Shown: positions 32,819-41,493 of the stretch, one piece after another
Layout of the letters: every line of letters begins with the position of its first letter
Position numbering within the stretch: the first letter of the stretch is position 1
Assembly: GCA_964386865.1 (NCBI GenBank)
Contig: CAYLUN010000023.1
Coordinates: forward strand, 4,012-68,011
Length of the DNA: 64,000 bases
From: CAYLUN01 sp964386865
Lineage (GTDB): Bacteria > Verrucomicrobiota > Kiritimatiellia > RFP12 > UBA1067
Reading direction: 5' to 3'
Notes under the pieces: model-generated
Told to the model about the DNA's origin: nothing
Seen by the model: only the letters and a program-made list of their open reading frames with translations
Databases searched by the model: none
Position numbers and translations under genes: made by a program

Positions 32819-34240
32819 ATGAAGCGACGCGATTTCCTGAGAGCCTTGTCCTTGGCGGGGGCGTCGTGCCTTGTGGCGCGCGCGGCCGAGAAGCCCCGCA
32901 GGCCCAACGTCCTGCTGCTCTACACCGACGACCAGACCTTCGACTCCATCCACGCGCTGGGCAACGGCGAGATCCGCACGCCGAACCTGGACCGCCTCGC
33001 GGCCTCCGGCACGGCGTTCGTGAACTGCTACAACATGGGCGGCTGGCACGGCGCGGTCTGTGTCGCGAGCCGCACGATGCTCAACACCGGCCGCTTCCTC
33101 TGGGAGGCCTGCGCCGTCGAGAAAGGCCTCAAGGCCGAGGCTGAGCGGCGCTGCCTCTGGCCGCAGCTCATGCACGACGCCGGCTACCGCACGTGCATGA
33201 CCGGCAAGTGGCACGTCACCGGCATCCAGCCAACCGCGCTCTTCGACGAGGCCCGCAACGTCCGCCCCGGCATGCCCGCCACCTGCGAGGCGGCCTACGA
33301 GCGCCCTCGGGATGGCCAGCCCGACCTGTGGCAGCCGTGGGACGAGTCGCGCGGCGGCCACTGGCAGGGCGGCAAGCACTGGAGCGCGGTCACGGCCGAC
33401 GACGCCATCGCCTTCCTTGAGGCGCCCCGGGCCGACGGGCAACCCTTCTTCATCTACGCCGCCTTCAACGCCCCTCACGACCCGCGCCAGAGCCCCAAGG
33501 AGTTTGTCGAGCAGTATCCGCCGGACACGCTCGCGGTGCCGCCGAGCTTCCTCCCGTCCAACCCCTACAAGGACGCCATCGGCTGCGAGCACGCGCTGCG
33601 CGACGAGAAGCTCGCCCCCGACCCGCGCACGCCGCGCGCCGTGCAGGTCCACCGCTCGGAGTACTATGCGCTCATCACCTATCTCGACCAGCAGCTCGGC
33701 CGCGTGCTCGACGCGCTGGAGAAGTCGGGCCAAGCCGCGAACACCGTTGTCTTCCTCACGGGCGACAACGGCCTTTCCGTCGGGCAGCACGGGTTCATGG
33801 GCAAGCAAAACATGTTTGAGCACAGCATGAAAGTGCCCCTGCTCGCCGCGGGCCCGGGCTTCCCCACGGGCAAGCAGGTCGAGGCGCCGGTGTACCTGCA
33901 GGACGTCATGCCCACCGCGCTGGAGCTGGCCGGCGCCCGCGCGCCCGCCCACGTGCAGTTCAAAAGCCTGCTGCCGCTCGTCCGCGGCGACCGCGCCAGG
34001 CAGTACGACGCGGTTTACGGCGCCTACATGAAGCTCCAGCGCATGGTGCGCGTGGGCGACCTGAAGCTCATCTGGTATCCGCAGCCCGGCGTCTTCTTGC
34101 TCTTCGACCTCAAGAAGGACCCGCACGAGCTGAACAATCTCGCCGGCGACTCGGCCCACGCGCAGACGCTCGCGACGCTGAAGCGCCGCCTCGCCGAGCT
34201 GATGCAGGCGATGAGCGACCCGCTGCCGCCCCCACCTTGA
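32819..34240 (+). CDS. Secreted type I (formylglycine) sulfatase
   Basis: 473 residues. The twin-arginine-like signal KRRDFLRALSLAGAS starts the protein. The metal site appears as LLYTDDQTFDS, and the activation motif is CVASRTMLNTGR (C-x-A-x-R form, formylglycine at the Cys). Further motifs are GKWHVTG, APHDPR and FLTGDNGLSVGQHG. It removes sulfate esters from carbohydrates outside the cytoplasm. Both the Ala in place of the usual Pro and the MGGWHGAV context place it near the S1_8/S1_16-like branches, but the subfamily cannot be set by eye. No activating enzyme (FGE or anSME) is in the window. The Shine-Dalgarno GGGAGG is good. Confidence 0.92.
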   Translation: MKRRDFLRALSLAGASCLVARAAEKPRRPNVLLLYTDDQTFDSIHALGNGEIRTPNLDRLAASGTAFVNCYNMGGWHGAVCVASRTMLNTGRFLWEACAVEKGLKAEAERRCLWPQLMHDAGYRTCMTGKWHVTGIQPTALFDEARNVRPGMPATCEAAYERPRDGQPDLWQPWDESRGGHWQGGKHWSAVTADDAIAFLEAPRADGQPFFIYAAFNAPHDPRQSPKEFVEQYPPDTLAVPPSFLPSNPYKDAIGCEHALRDEKLAPDPRTPRAVQVHRSEYYALITYLDQQLGRVLDALEKSGQAANTVVFLTGDNGLSVGQHGFMGKQNMFEHSMKVPLLAAGPGFPTGKQVEAPVYLQDVMPTALELAGARAPAHVQFKSLLPLVRGDRARQYDAVYGAYMKLQRMVRVGDLKLIWYPQPGVFLLFDLKKDPHELNNLAGDSAHAQTLATLKRRLAELMQAMSDPLPPPP

Positions 34241-34252
34241 GCGCTGACCGTT

Positions 34253-34294
34253 CTCCAACTCCTAACCCCACAATTCCAACTCCTAAATCCCAAC
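34253..34294 (+). repeat. Heptanucleotide array abutting the second sulfatase start
   Basis: Six 7-nt units (CTCCAAC, TCCTAAC, CCCACAA, TTCCAAC, TCCTAAA, TCCCAAC) followed by CCCC and the ATG. The array fills the whole gap between the two sulfatase genes and leaves no Shine-Dalgarno sequence. Confidence 0.75.
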
Positions 34295-34298
34295 CCCC

Positions 34299-35726
34299 AT
34301 GAACCGCCGATCATTTCTCCGTTCCCTCGCCTTCGCGGCCGCCGCCGCGGCCAGCCGCGCCGCCGCGCAAGACGCCGCCGCCCCGCTCGCGGGCCGCCGC
34401 CCGAACATCGTCTTCGTCATGACCGACGACCAGGGGCTCGGCGACATGGCCTGGACCGGCCACCCGCACATCCAGACCCCGAGCCTCGACGCGCTCCGCA
34501 AGCAGTCGCTTTGGTTCTCCGACTTCCAGGTGAGCCCGACCTGCGCGCCCACGCGCTGCTCGATCATGACGGGCCGCCACGAGTTTTACTCCGGCGTCAC
34601 CCACACCATCTTCGAGCGCGAGCGCATGAGCCTCAAGGCCTTCACGCTGACGCAGGCGCTCAAGTCGGCAGGCTACGCCACCGGCATTTTCGGCAAGTGG
34701 CACCTCGGCGACGAGGACGCCTACCAGCCCGGCCGCCGCGGCTTCGACGAAGTCTTCATCCACGGCGCAGGCGGCATCGGGCAGACCTACGCAGGCTCCT
34801 GCGGGGACGCGCCGAACAACGACTACTTCAACCCCGTGATCCGCCACAACGGCACTTTCGAGCGAACCCAGGGGTTCTGCACCGACGTCTTTTTCGACCG
34901 CGCCCTCGCCTGGATCGACACCCGCCGCAAAGCCAGCGAGCCCTTCTTCTGCTATCTGACGCCCAACGCGCCTCACGGCCCTTACCGCGCGCCCGACACG
35001 TGGAAGAAGCGCTACGTCGACGCCGGGCTCAATGACGACACCGCCGGCTTCTGCGGCATGGTGGAGAACATCGACTGGAACGTCGGACGCTTGCTCGCCA
35101 AGCTCGACGAATGGGGCCTCTCCGAAAAGACACTGGTGATCTTCCTCGGCGATAACGGAACCTGTCAATCAAAGCTCTACGACGGCGGCATGCGCGGCGG
35201 CAAGGGCACGCCGTTTCAGGGCGGCACGCGCGTGGGCCTGCTCGCGCGCTGGAAAGGCACGCTGCCCGAAGGCGCGGAGTGCCCCGCGCTCACCGCCCAC
35301 ATCGACCTCTACCCGACCTTCTGCGCCCTCGCGGGCGCCACGCCGCCAGCCGACAAGAAGCTCGATGGCCGCCCGCTCTTGCCTTTGCTTCAGAACCCGA
35401 AAGCCGCGTGGGAGGACCGCACGCTCTTCACGCACGTCGGCCGCTGGAAACCGGGCACCGACCCCGACGAAGCCAAGTACAAGCAGTGCGCCGTCCGGAC
35501 GGCTCGCTTCCGCTTCGACAATAACGGCCAGCTTTACGACCTCAAGGCGGACCCGAAGGAAACGACGAACGTCGCCGACAAGCATCCCGAAGAGGTCGCC
35601 CGCCTGCGCGCGGCCTATGACGCGTGGTGGGCCGACGTCCGCCCGTGCATGGAGAACGAAAGCCCGCAGAACGTCCCCGCGCAAAACCCATTCAAAACCG
35701 CCTACTGGCAGCAGTTCGGCCTCTGA
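34299..35726 (+). CDS. Secreted type I (formylglycine) arylsulfatase
   Basis: 475 residues. Signal NRRSFLRSLAFAAAAAA (Tat-like), metal motif VFVMTDDQGLGD, activation motif CAPTRCSIMTGR (canonical C-x-P-x-R), GIFGKWHLGD, NAPHGPY and FLGDNGTCQS. It is a typical arylsulfatase-A-like enzyme. It is 59 nt after the first sulfatase with only a repeat array between, so it is probably in the same operon though lacking its own ribosome binding site. The C-terminal Arg/Asp-rich segment (LYDLKADPKETTNVA) is the usual family end. Sulfated polysaccharide is the likely substrate. Confidence 0.93.
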   Translation: MNRRSFLRSLAFAAAAAASRAAAQDAAAPLAGRRPNIVFVMTDDQGLGDMAWTGHPHIQTPSLDALRKQSLWFSDFQVSPTCAPTRCSIMTGRHEFYSGVTHTIFERERMSLKAFTLTQALKSAGYATGIFGKWHLGDEDAYQPGRRGFDEVFIHGAGGIGQTYAGSCGDAPNNDYFNPVIRHNGTFERTQGFCTDVFFDRALAWIDTRRKASEPFFCYLTPNAPHGPYRAPDTWKKRYVDAGLNDDTAGFCGMVENIDWNVGRLLAKLDEWGLSEKTLVIFLGDNGTCQSKLYDGGMRGGKGTPFQGGTRVGLLARWKGTLPEGAECPALTAHIDLYPTFCALAGATPPADKKLDGRPLLPLLQNPKAAWEDRTLFTHVGRWKPGTDPDEAKYKQCAVRTARFRFDNNGQLYDLKADPKETTNVADKHPEEVARLRAAYDAWWADVRPCMENESPQNVPAQNPFKTAYWQQFGL

Positions 35727-35750
35727 CCGCCCGACCAGCAATTCTAACGA

Positions 35751-35773
35751 TGGCCAAGAAGCGCCTCACGGCG
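35751..35773. repeat. Dispersed 23-bp intergenic repeat, copy 2
   Basis: Identical to 21829-21851 over 23 bp. Here the inner stem is a perfect GCGCC-TCAC-GGCGC. It lies between the sulfatase stop and the next surface-protein gene, where it could act as a processing or termination hairpin. Confidence 0.65.
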
Positions 35774-35809
35774 CCACTACAAACCTGAGAAAGCGAGGTC
35801 GTTGAAAAC

Positions 35810-37330
35810 ATGAGCATACGTGAGACGGCAAGTATCCTCTCGACTGTCAGGCAGGCGGGGCGGCTCGGGGCGGCGTGGGCGATCACAGTTGTGCTGGGCC
35901 CGCTCGGCGCGCTTGCCGACATCTTCTGGGACGGCGACAATCCCGCCGGCAACTTCTCCTACGCCAACAACTGGTACTACGACTCCACGCCCGCCTGGGG
36001 CTATGGCTCCGGAAGCCTGCACTTCGCCTACCGCAACAACGCCAGCCAGACCACCCTTTACCATGACCTCGGCTACTGGCCGCAGATCAACGACATCGTC
36101 TGGGACAGCACCTTCTCTGCGGGCCTGACCCTGAACAGCAGCGGCGGCGGTATCGATTTTAACCAGCGGATCGAGAACAACAGCTACCGGAGGCAGACCG
36201 TCAACTGCCCTCTCTCCGGCGGTAAGAACGGCGCGCCGCAGATCGAGCTGAACCCCGTGAACGGCGACCTCGAAATCAACCAGAACATCTACAACGACAA
36301 TGGCAAAGAGTATCACGTCTGGGGCAACGACAACCGCTCGCTGACCCTCAATGCCGCGCTGAGCGGCGGCAACGCCACCAAGCTGCGCCTCCGGCGCGGC
36401 GACACGACCGTATTCCTGTCGGCGGCCCAGAACTGGGGGGACAGCACGCACGGGGTGGAGGTGCCGGCCGGGCAGTTCGTCGTGGGCTCCGGTGGCAGCC
36501 TGAAGGCCGGGATTCCCGTGCTCCTGGGCGGCGGCGGGACGTCCGCCAAGCTCCTGTTGTTGCCGCCCGCCGGTGGCACGACCTTCAGCCAGCCTGTTAC
36601 GGTTAACGCCGGAGGGTCCGTCGTGATCGGCGGCCTCTACAACACGAACGGCACGCACACCTTCTCGGGCGACATCACGCTTAACGGCCCCGTCACGCTG
36701 TTCTCAGGCTTCGACCCCGCGACGATCAATTTTACGGGAGGTCTCGCCGGAAACGGCGACGTCACCGTCAACCAGAGCGGGTTTTCGGGACGCGTGGTCA
36801 TCTCGGGGGACAACCCGTTAGGCGGCCACGTCGGCGGTACCGTCGTGACCGCCGGAACCCTGGTCGTCAACGGACGGATCGGAGCGCCGAGCAGCGTGCT
36901 GCAAGTCGCCAGCGGCGCCGCGCTGCGCGGCTTCGGCTACGTCTACCAGTCCGTCGCCGTGGCTGCCGGCGGTACGCTCGCGCCGGGCGACGCCGCGCTC
37001 GGCACTCTGAGCATCAGCAACACGCTGGCGCTCGCGGGCGAGGCGCATTTCCGCCTCTCAAAGAGCGGCGCGGCGCTCGCGAGCGACCGGGTCGGCGGCA
37101 CCGCCAGCGTGGCGGCCGGCGGCGCGCTTGTCGTCACAGCCTCCGGCGACGCGCTCGCAGCCGGCGACGCCTTTTCGCTCTTCGACGTCGTGCCCGCAGG
37201 CGCCTTCGGCACGACCAACCTGCCCGCCCTCGGCCCGAATCTCGCCTGGCACACGACGGACAACTTCAGGACGCTCACGGTCCGCCGAAGCGTGCGCGGC
37301 ACGCTGATCATGATGAACCCCGGGCCTTGA
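35810..37330 (+). CDS. Small beta-strand-repeat surface protein
   Basis: 506 residues. A signal peptide ending near GALA-DIFWDGD is followed by Trp/Tyr/Asn-rich strands, then PATR-like units (GTVVTAGTLVVNGRIGAPSS) and the standard end domain of this protein class (GTLSISNTLALAGEAHF, SDRVGGTASVAAGGALVV, GDAFSLFD). It lacks the GLIG-W modules of the giant proteins and ends GTLIMMNPGP, not the xxLKxR tail. It is probably an extracellular beta-helix protein of unknown ligand. GAGG lies upstream at a long spacing (13 nt), so initiation may be weak. Confidence 0.8.
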   Translation: MSIRETASILSTVRQAGRLGAAWAITVVLGPLGALADIFWDGDNPAGNFSYANNWYYDSTPAWGYGSGSLHFAYRNNASQTTLYHDLGYWPQINDIVWDSTFSAGLTLNSSGGGIDFNQRIENNSYRRQTVNCPLSGGKNGAPQIELNPVNGDLEINQNIYNDNGKEYHVWGNDNRSLTLNAALSGGNATKLRLRRGDTTVFLSAAQNWGDSTHGVEVPAGQFVVGSGGSLKAGIPVLLGGGGTSAKLLLLPPAGGTTFSQPVTVNAGGSVVIGGLYNTNGTHTFSGDITLNGPVTLFSGFDPATINFTGGLAGNGDVTVNQSGFSGRVVISGDNPLGGHVGGTVVTAGTLVVNGRIGAPSSVLQVASGAALRGFGYVYQSVAVAAGGTLAPGDAALGTLSISNTLALAGEAHFRLSKSGAALASDRVGGTASVAAGGALVVTASGDALAAGDAFSLFDVVPAGAFGTTNLPALGPNLAWHTTDNFRTLTVRRSVRGTLIMMNPGP

Positions 37331-37334
37331 CGCG

Positions 37335-37362
37335 GGGCAGAGGCCGGACGACTGCTCTGCCC
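37335..37362. terminator. Bidirectional hairpin between convergent genes
   Basis: A perfect 8-bp stem GGGCAGAG/CTCTGCCC with a 12-nt loop, 4 nt after the plus-strand stop and 63 nt before the end of the minus-strand protease gene. No T-run. Confidence 0.6.
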
Positions 37363-37425
37363 ACGACCGCCTATGTGCGTGGTGGCGCCGTCAGTCGCTT
37401 ACCTGCTAACCTGCGACCGCCGCGG

Positions 37426-40182
37426 CTAGCGCACCGACAGCAGCGTCGCGCGGGTCATGTTCGGCGGCGTCACGCCTGAGAGAACCACGTCGTCCACGTA
37501 CCAGCCGGCGCTGGCGGTCGAGCCGTTCGTGCCCAGCCGCCACCGGACGTAGAGGGTCTTGCCCGCATACGTGGCCGCGTCGGTGAGGTTGACGGTCACC
37601 TTCGCAAAGCCAACGCTTGAACCGGTCCACGCCCACCGGTCCTTCAGCGGGTTGACGTCGGACGGCTTGCCCAGGCTCGAGATGATGTCCGTGTAACCGC
37701 CCGCCGAGAACGCCGCTCCCGAGCCGGATGCGGTCACGTCGAACCAGGTGCCGCCGTTGTCCAGCGAGAACTCGAGCACGCCGCCATCCTTCAGAAGTTC
37801 GAAGTCGTAGTCGTGCCAGAACGAAAGCGTCAGGCCCGAACTCTGCGCAGGAATCGCAATCGCGGGCGAGACCGCGCACGTGTCCGACCGGGTCTCGGCC
37901 CCGGCCGAGAACAGCGACCGTGTCGGCGAGACGCTCTTGGCGGCCGAAAGCCCCCACTGGCTCGCGCCGACAATCGACTGGAACGCCCACCCCTTAGCCG
38001 CGATGGAGTTGGTCTCGAAATCCTCCGCGCGAATCGTCTTGACCACGCCCGCGCCCACGAGGAACGCGTTGTAGAACACCGCCCGCTGGCCGTCGGGGTT
38101 GGTGACGACGAGGTGCCACCAGCCGTTGGTCATGCCCGTCGTGTAGAGCCGCGACTTGAGCGTGTCGCCCAGAACCTCCACGTTCGCGCCCCTCACGTCC
38201 GGCGCGCCGGCGCGGCGCAGCCGCACGTCCGCCCCCAGCATGAAGCGGTCGCCGGCGAGCGTAAACAGGTTCGTGCCCGTGCCGGAGGCCGGCGCCGAGG
38301 CTGTCACAACCGGCGCGAGCGCGGCCGATGCGCCCGCCGCGCCGCTCAGGATCAGCGAGAAGGGCTGGCTGCCGTTGGCGAGCGTGCCCGCGAAGGTCAC
38401 GTGCGCGGTGTAGGTGCCGGGTGCGCCGGGCGAACTGATTAGCACTTGCTCCACGTTGTCCGTCGTGTTCGAACCCGCGGTTGCGAGCGACGCGAACGTG
38501 TTTGTGGTCCAGTCGCCCACGAAGGGCATGACCCACGGCTGGTAGACCGCGCCCGCGGGGCCGGTCACGCGCAGGTCGAGGTTGTTGACCAGCCGTGGCG
38601 TGCGCGAGTCGTGCGCGGCGGTCGCGGCCCCCGCGGGATCCGTCCAGCAGAGCGTCGCGCGGATCGGGCTTGCCCCGTCCCACGTGAAGCTGAAACTGGC
38701 TGCCGTGCGCGTGGAGCTGACGAGCCTGTCCTCCACCACCCGCCGCGTTCCCGCGTTGGTGCTGTACGACCGCAATAGGTCGGCCGCGGCCTTGGCGTTG
38801 ACCAACCCCCAGCCGAACCGATAGTCGGGGCCCGCGTTGCCCAGATCGTCGGCGGTGTGGATGAGTAGCGCCTTGAGCGTGCTGGCCCGCATGGTCTGGT
38901 TCGTGAACAGGATGCCGAAATAGTGAACCAGCAACTGCGCCGTCCCCGCCGCATTGGGGCTGGCCATGCTGGTGCCGCTGATAGTCCCGTATGCGGTATC
39001 CGAAGTCTTGTACGTTGAATACAGGCCTAAACCGTTCGCCACAAGGTCAGGCTTGATGCGCCCGTCGTCTGTCGGCCCCCAGGAGGAGTAGGATGCCATC
39101 GCGGCATAAGGCACGTAACGCACGCCGCCGCTCACGGCGTCGCTCACCGAGCCCACCGTCACGATGTTCTTGGCCAACGCGTGGTAGCTCATCGAATCAT
39201 AGCCACCGCGGTAGACACCGTCACCCGGCGGATGGGCCGCGGGATCATACGCGACGGTGGCGCCTCCGACCGACACCAATTGGCCTGCGTACGGGTTCTC
39301 GTTTCGGTCGTTCCCCGCCGCCCAGAACACCAGATAGTACGGCAGGCTATAGGCCAGCGAATCCAGGGTTCGCGCGTTGGTCTCGTACTTGCCGAAATCA
39401 TCCTCGACACCTGAGGCGTCCGCGCCCGTTCCGTTCCAGGTGTAGTACGGCGTCGCCGTGTATCCCCAGCCGGCGTATTGCCCGTAACTATGGTTGGAGA
39501 TGTTGAGCTTGCCAGGCTCGACGGGATAAGAGGCCCCGCGCGCCGTCATCTCGGAGGTGTCGCTGTTCCAGTCGTAGCTGTCCACCCGCACGGAGGGCGC
39601 CATGCCTTTGGCCGAGCTGGAGACGCCAGCCGCGCAGACCGTGCCGACCACATGTGACGAGTGGTCAACCGTCGCGGACGATCCGTCCATCGTGGACACG
39701 CGGCTGCCAAACTCCTGATGCGTAGTGCGGGCCGAAGAGGCGTCCCACACGCCCACCACGCCCCCGCTGCCGTTCGCGTTGTAGGGGGCGACACGGATGA
39801 GGTTGGCGGCTGTCGAAATCGCGGCGTTGGCGTTGCAGGTGATGCGGTAGAGCGGCTGATCTCCCTCGAAGTCGGCCAGCTCGAAAGCGCCGCCGTTCGG
39901 CAAGTCGCCGCGCAGCGGCAGGCCAAGCCGGAGCGCCCTCGTTTTCGCAGCCTCACGGCGCGCGTTCTCGATCATGCGAATCTCGGCCACCACGCGCAGT
40001 CGGTTTGCGGGGTCACGCAGATCCCCGCTCCCCTCGATCACCGCTGCGAACCCGCGCCCGCCGTCAGTCCCGTCAGACCATGCGCAACAGTCTGTCCCGC
40101 AAATGAATAGCACATATGCGGCACCGAGCACATGTGCCCGGTACCCGCCTGGAACCCGCCGATTGTCTTCCCGGTGCTTCAT
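37426..40182 (-). CDS. Secreted subtilisin-like serine protease (S8) with C-terminal beta domains
   Basis: 918 residues from the ATG at 40182; an upstream TTG at 40215 is less likely. The N-terminus is hydrophobic (VLGAAYVLFICGTDCCA). The catalytic triad is visible as Asp in VVGVWDASS, His in DHSSHVVGTV and Ser in GTSMASPNAAG, with the oxyanion Asn in FWAAGNDRN. A beta-sandwich follows (TAASFSFTWDGASPIRATL), then a jelly-roll or MAM-like segment (FWHDYDFELL, AGWYVDDVVLSG). It closes TLLSVR, resembling the giant surface proteins' tails. It probably degrades or processes extracellular proteins. The 54-nt gap after the permease gene suggests one transcript. Confidence 0.88.
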   Translation of the reverse strand: MKHREDNRRVPGGYRAHVLGAAYVLFICGTDCCAWSDGTDGGRGFAAVIEGSGDLRDPANRLRVVAEIRMIENARREAAKTRALRLGLPLRGDLPNGGAFELADFEGDQPLYRITCNANAAISTAANLIRVAPYNANGSGGVVGVWDASSARTTHQEFGSRVSTMDGSSATVDHSSHVVGTVCAAGVSSSAKGMAPSVRVDSYDWNSDTSEMTARGASYPVEPGKLNISNHSYGQYAGWGYTATPYYTWNGTGADASGVEDDFGKYETNARTLDSLAYSLPYYLVFWAAGNDRNENPYAGQLVSVGGATVAYDPAAHPPGDGVYRGGYDSMSYHALAKNIVTVGSVSDAVSGGVRYVPYAAMASYSSWGPTDDGRIKPDLVANGLGLYSTYKTSDTAYGTISGTSMASPNAAGTAQLLVHYFGILFTNQTMRASTLKALLIHTADDLGNAGPDYRFGWGLVNAKAAADLLRSYSTNAGTRRVVEDRLVSSTRTAASFSFTWDGASPIRATLCWTDPAGAATAAHDSRTPRLVNNLDLRVTGPAGAVYQPWVMPFVGDWTTNTFASLATAGSNTTDNVEQVLISSPGAPGTYTAHVTFAGTLANGSQPFSLILSGAAGASAALAPVVTASAPASGTGTNLFTLAGDRFMLGADVRLRRAGAPDVRGANVEVLGDTLKSRLYTTGMTNGWWHLVVTNPDGQRAVFYNAFLVGAGVVKTIRAEDFETNSIAAKGWAFQSIVGASQWGLSAAKSVSPTRSLFSAGAETRSDTCAVSPAIAIPAQSSGLTLSFWHDYDFELLKDGGVLEFSLDNGGTWFDVTASGSGAAFSAGGYTDIISSLGKPSDVNPLKDRWAWTGSSVGFAKVTVNLTDAATYAGKTLYVRWRLGTNGSTASAGWYVDDVVLSGVTPPNMTRATLLSVR

Positions 40183-40236
40183 GACAGCGCCATCCACCAC
40201 ACATACTAAGAGCAAGTCCTATGCCTTCCTCAGACC

Positions 40237-41490
40237 TCATGCCCGCAGAACGAGCAGCCACGCGGCCACGACCGCCAGCGACACCAGCGTCACGGGCACT
40301 CCGGACAGCGCGTGCTCGCGGAACGAGAGCTGCACGCCAAGCCCGCGCGCCTGCTCGATCACGATCAAGTTGGCGATGCTGCCGATCGTGATCAGGTTGC
40401 CCGCGAAGGTGCTGGCCAGCGCCAGCACGTACCACGCGTGTGCTGGGGCGCCGTCCAAAAACCGGACGAGCAGCATCACGGCGGGTACGTTGCTGACCAG
40501 GTTGCTCAGCGCGGCAGCCACGCCCGTCAGCGCGTACGGACTCGCAAGCGACACGTCGTGCTGCGCCATCCAGTCCAGGGCACGCGCCGGCAGCCCCGTC
40601 GTCTCGAAACCGGCGATCACCACGAACAGTCCGCAGAAGAGCAGGATCAGGCTCCAGTCGATCTGTCCCAGCAGCCTGCGCGCATCCATGCGGCGGCTGC
40701 ACAGCAGCACGCCGCCCGCCACCAGCGCCACCGTCTCGCGCGGCACCGGGGTAAAGAAGAGAGCGACCACCGCCACCGCCACCAGCAGCCCTTTCCTCAC
40801 CGGCCAGGGGGACTCCGGGTTCAGGGATCGGGGTTCAGGCTTCAGGCCTCCCGTCTCTCCGTTCAGCGTTGAGCGCTCCCCGAGACTCAGCCTTCCCCGG
40901 TACAGCCACAGCAGAATACCGTACGCCGCGGCCATCGACAGCAGCACCGGCACGGCGCACCACGCGAGGAACCCTCCGAAGTCCAGGCGGGCCACCTGAC
41001 CGATCAGCATGTTCTGGGGATTGCCGATCAGGGTCGCGGCCGAACCGATGTTACTGGCGCAGGCGAGGCCGATGAGGAACGGCATCGGGTTGAGCCCCGC
41101 CCTCAGCACCGCCACCGTCAGCACAGGCGTGAACGCGAGGCACACGATGTCGTTCACGAGTACCGCGGAGAGTCCGCCGCTGACCAGCATGAGCAACAGA
41201 AGGAACCGTTTCGGGCGGGCCGTGAGCCCGGCCAGGGCGCCAGCGGCCTTCGCATAGAAGCCGCTCAGCCTCAGCTGCGCGGAGACCAGCATCAGGCCAA
41301 ACAGCAGCAGGAGCGTCGGCGCGTCGATCGCCCCCATCGCCTGCGACAGCGGCAACACGCCCGCCGCCACCATGGCGATCGCCCCCAGCAGCGCGATGCC
41401 CGTGCGGTCCAGCGTCAAACCCGGCACGCCCCCCACCGCAATGCCGCAGTAGGTCACACCGAAGATCAGCGCGCACAGGATGTCCTTCAT
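40237..41490 (-). CDS. ArsB/NhaD-superfamily (YbiR-like) anion permease
   Basis: 417 residues and about 10-11 transmembrane helices. The conserved SNIGSAATLIGNPQNMLIG motif and its second-half counterpart ALSNLVSNVPAVMLL show the inverted two-repeat fold of the ion-transporter superfamily. The substrate (arsenite, dicarboxylate, Na+/H+ or other) cannot be assigned. The cytoplasmic-type loop between the two halves carries about 23 residues encoded by a heptad array (40811-40880). It starts 3 nt after the lipoprotein stop, so it is translationally linked to it. Confidence 0.85.
   Translation of the reverse strand: MKDILCALIFGVTYCGIAVGGVPGLTLDRTGIALLGAIAMVAAGVLPLSQAMGAIDAPTLLLLFGLMLVSAQLRLSGFYAKAAGALAGLTARPKRFLLLLMLVSGGLSAVLVNDIVCLAFTPVLTVAVLRAGLNPMPFLIGLACASNIGSAATLIGNPQNMLIGQVARLDFGGFLAWCAVPVLLSMAAAYGILLWLYRGRLSLGERSTLNGETGGLKPEPRSLNPESPWPVRKGLLVAVAVVALFFTPVPRETVALVAGGVLLCSRRMDARRLLGQIDWSLILLFCGLFVVIAGFETTGLPARALDWMAQHDVSLASPYALTGVAAALSNLVSNVPAVMLLVRFLDGAPAHAWYVLALASTFAGNLITIGSIANLIVIEQARGLGVQLSFREHALSGVPVTLVSLAVVAAWLLVLRA
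40811..40880 (-). repeat. Heptanucleotide array in frame inside the permease gene
   Basis: Ten 7-nt units on the coding strand, including CTGAACG, CTGAAGC, CTGAACC, CCGATCC and CTGAACC. The encoded peptide is about RSTLNGETGGLKPEPRSLN. The unit contains TGA. In the phase where TGA would be read as a stop, the two affected units read CCGATCC and GGGAGGC instead, so the frame stays open. Confidence 0.8.
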
Positions 41491-41493
41491 GGG

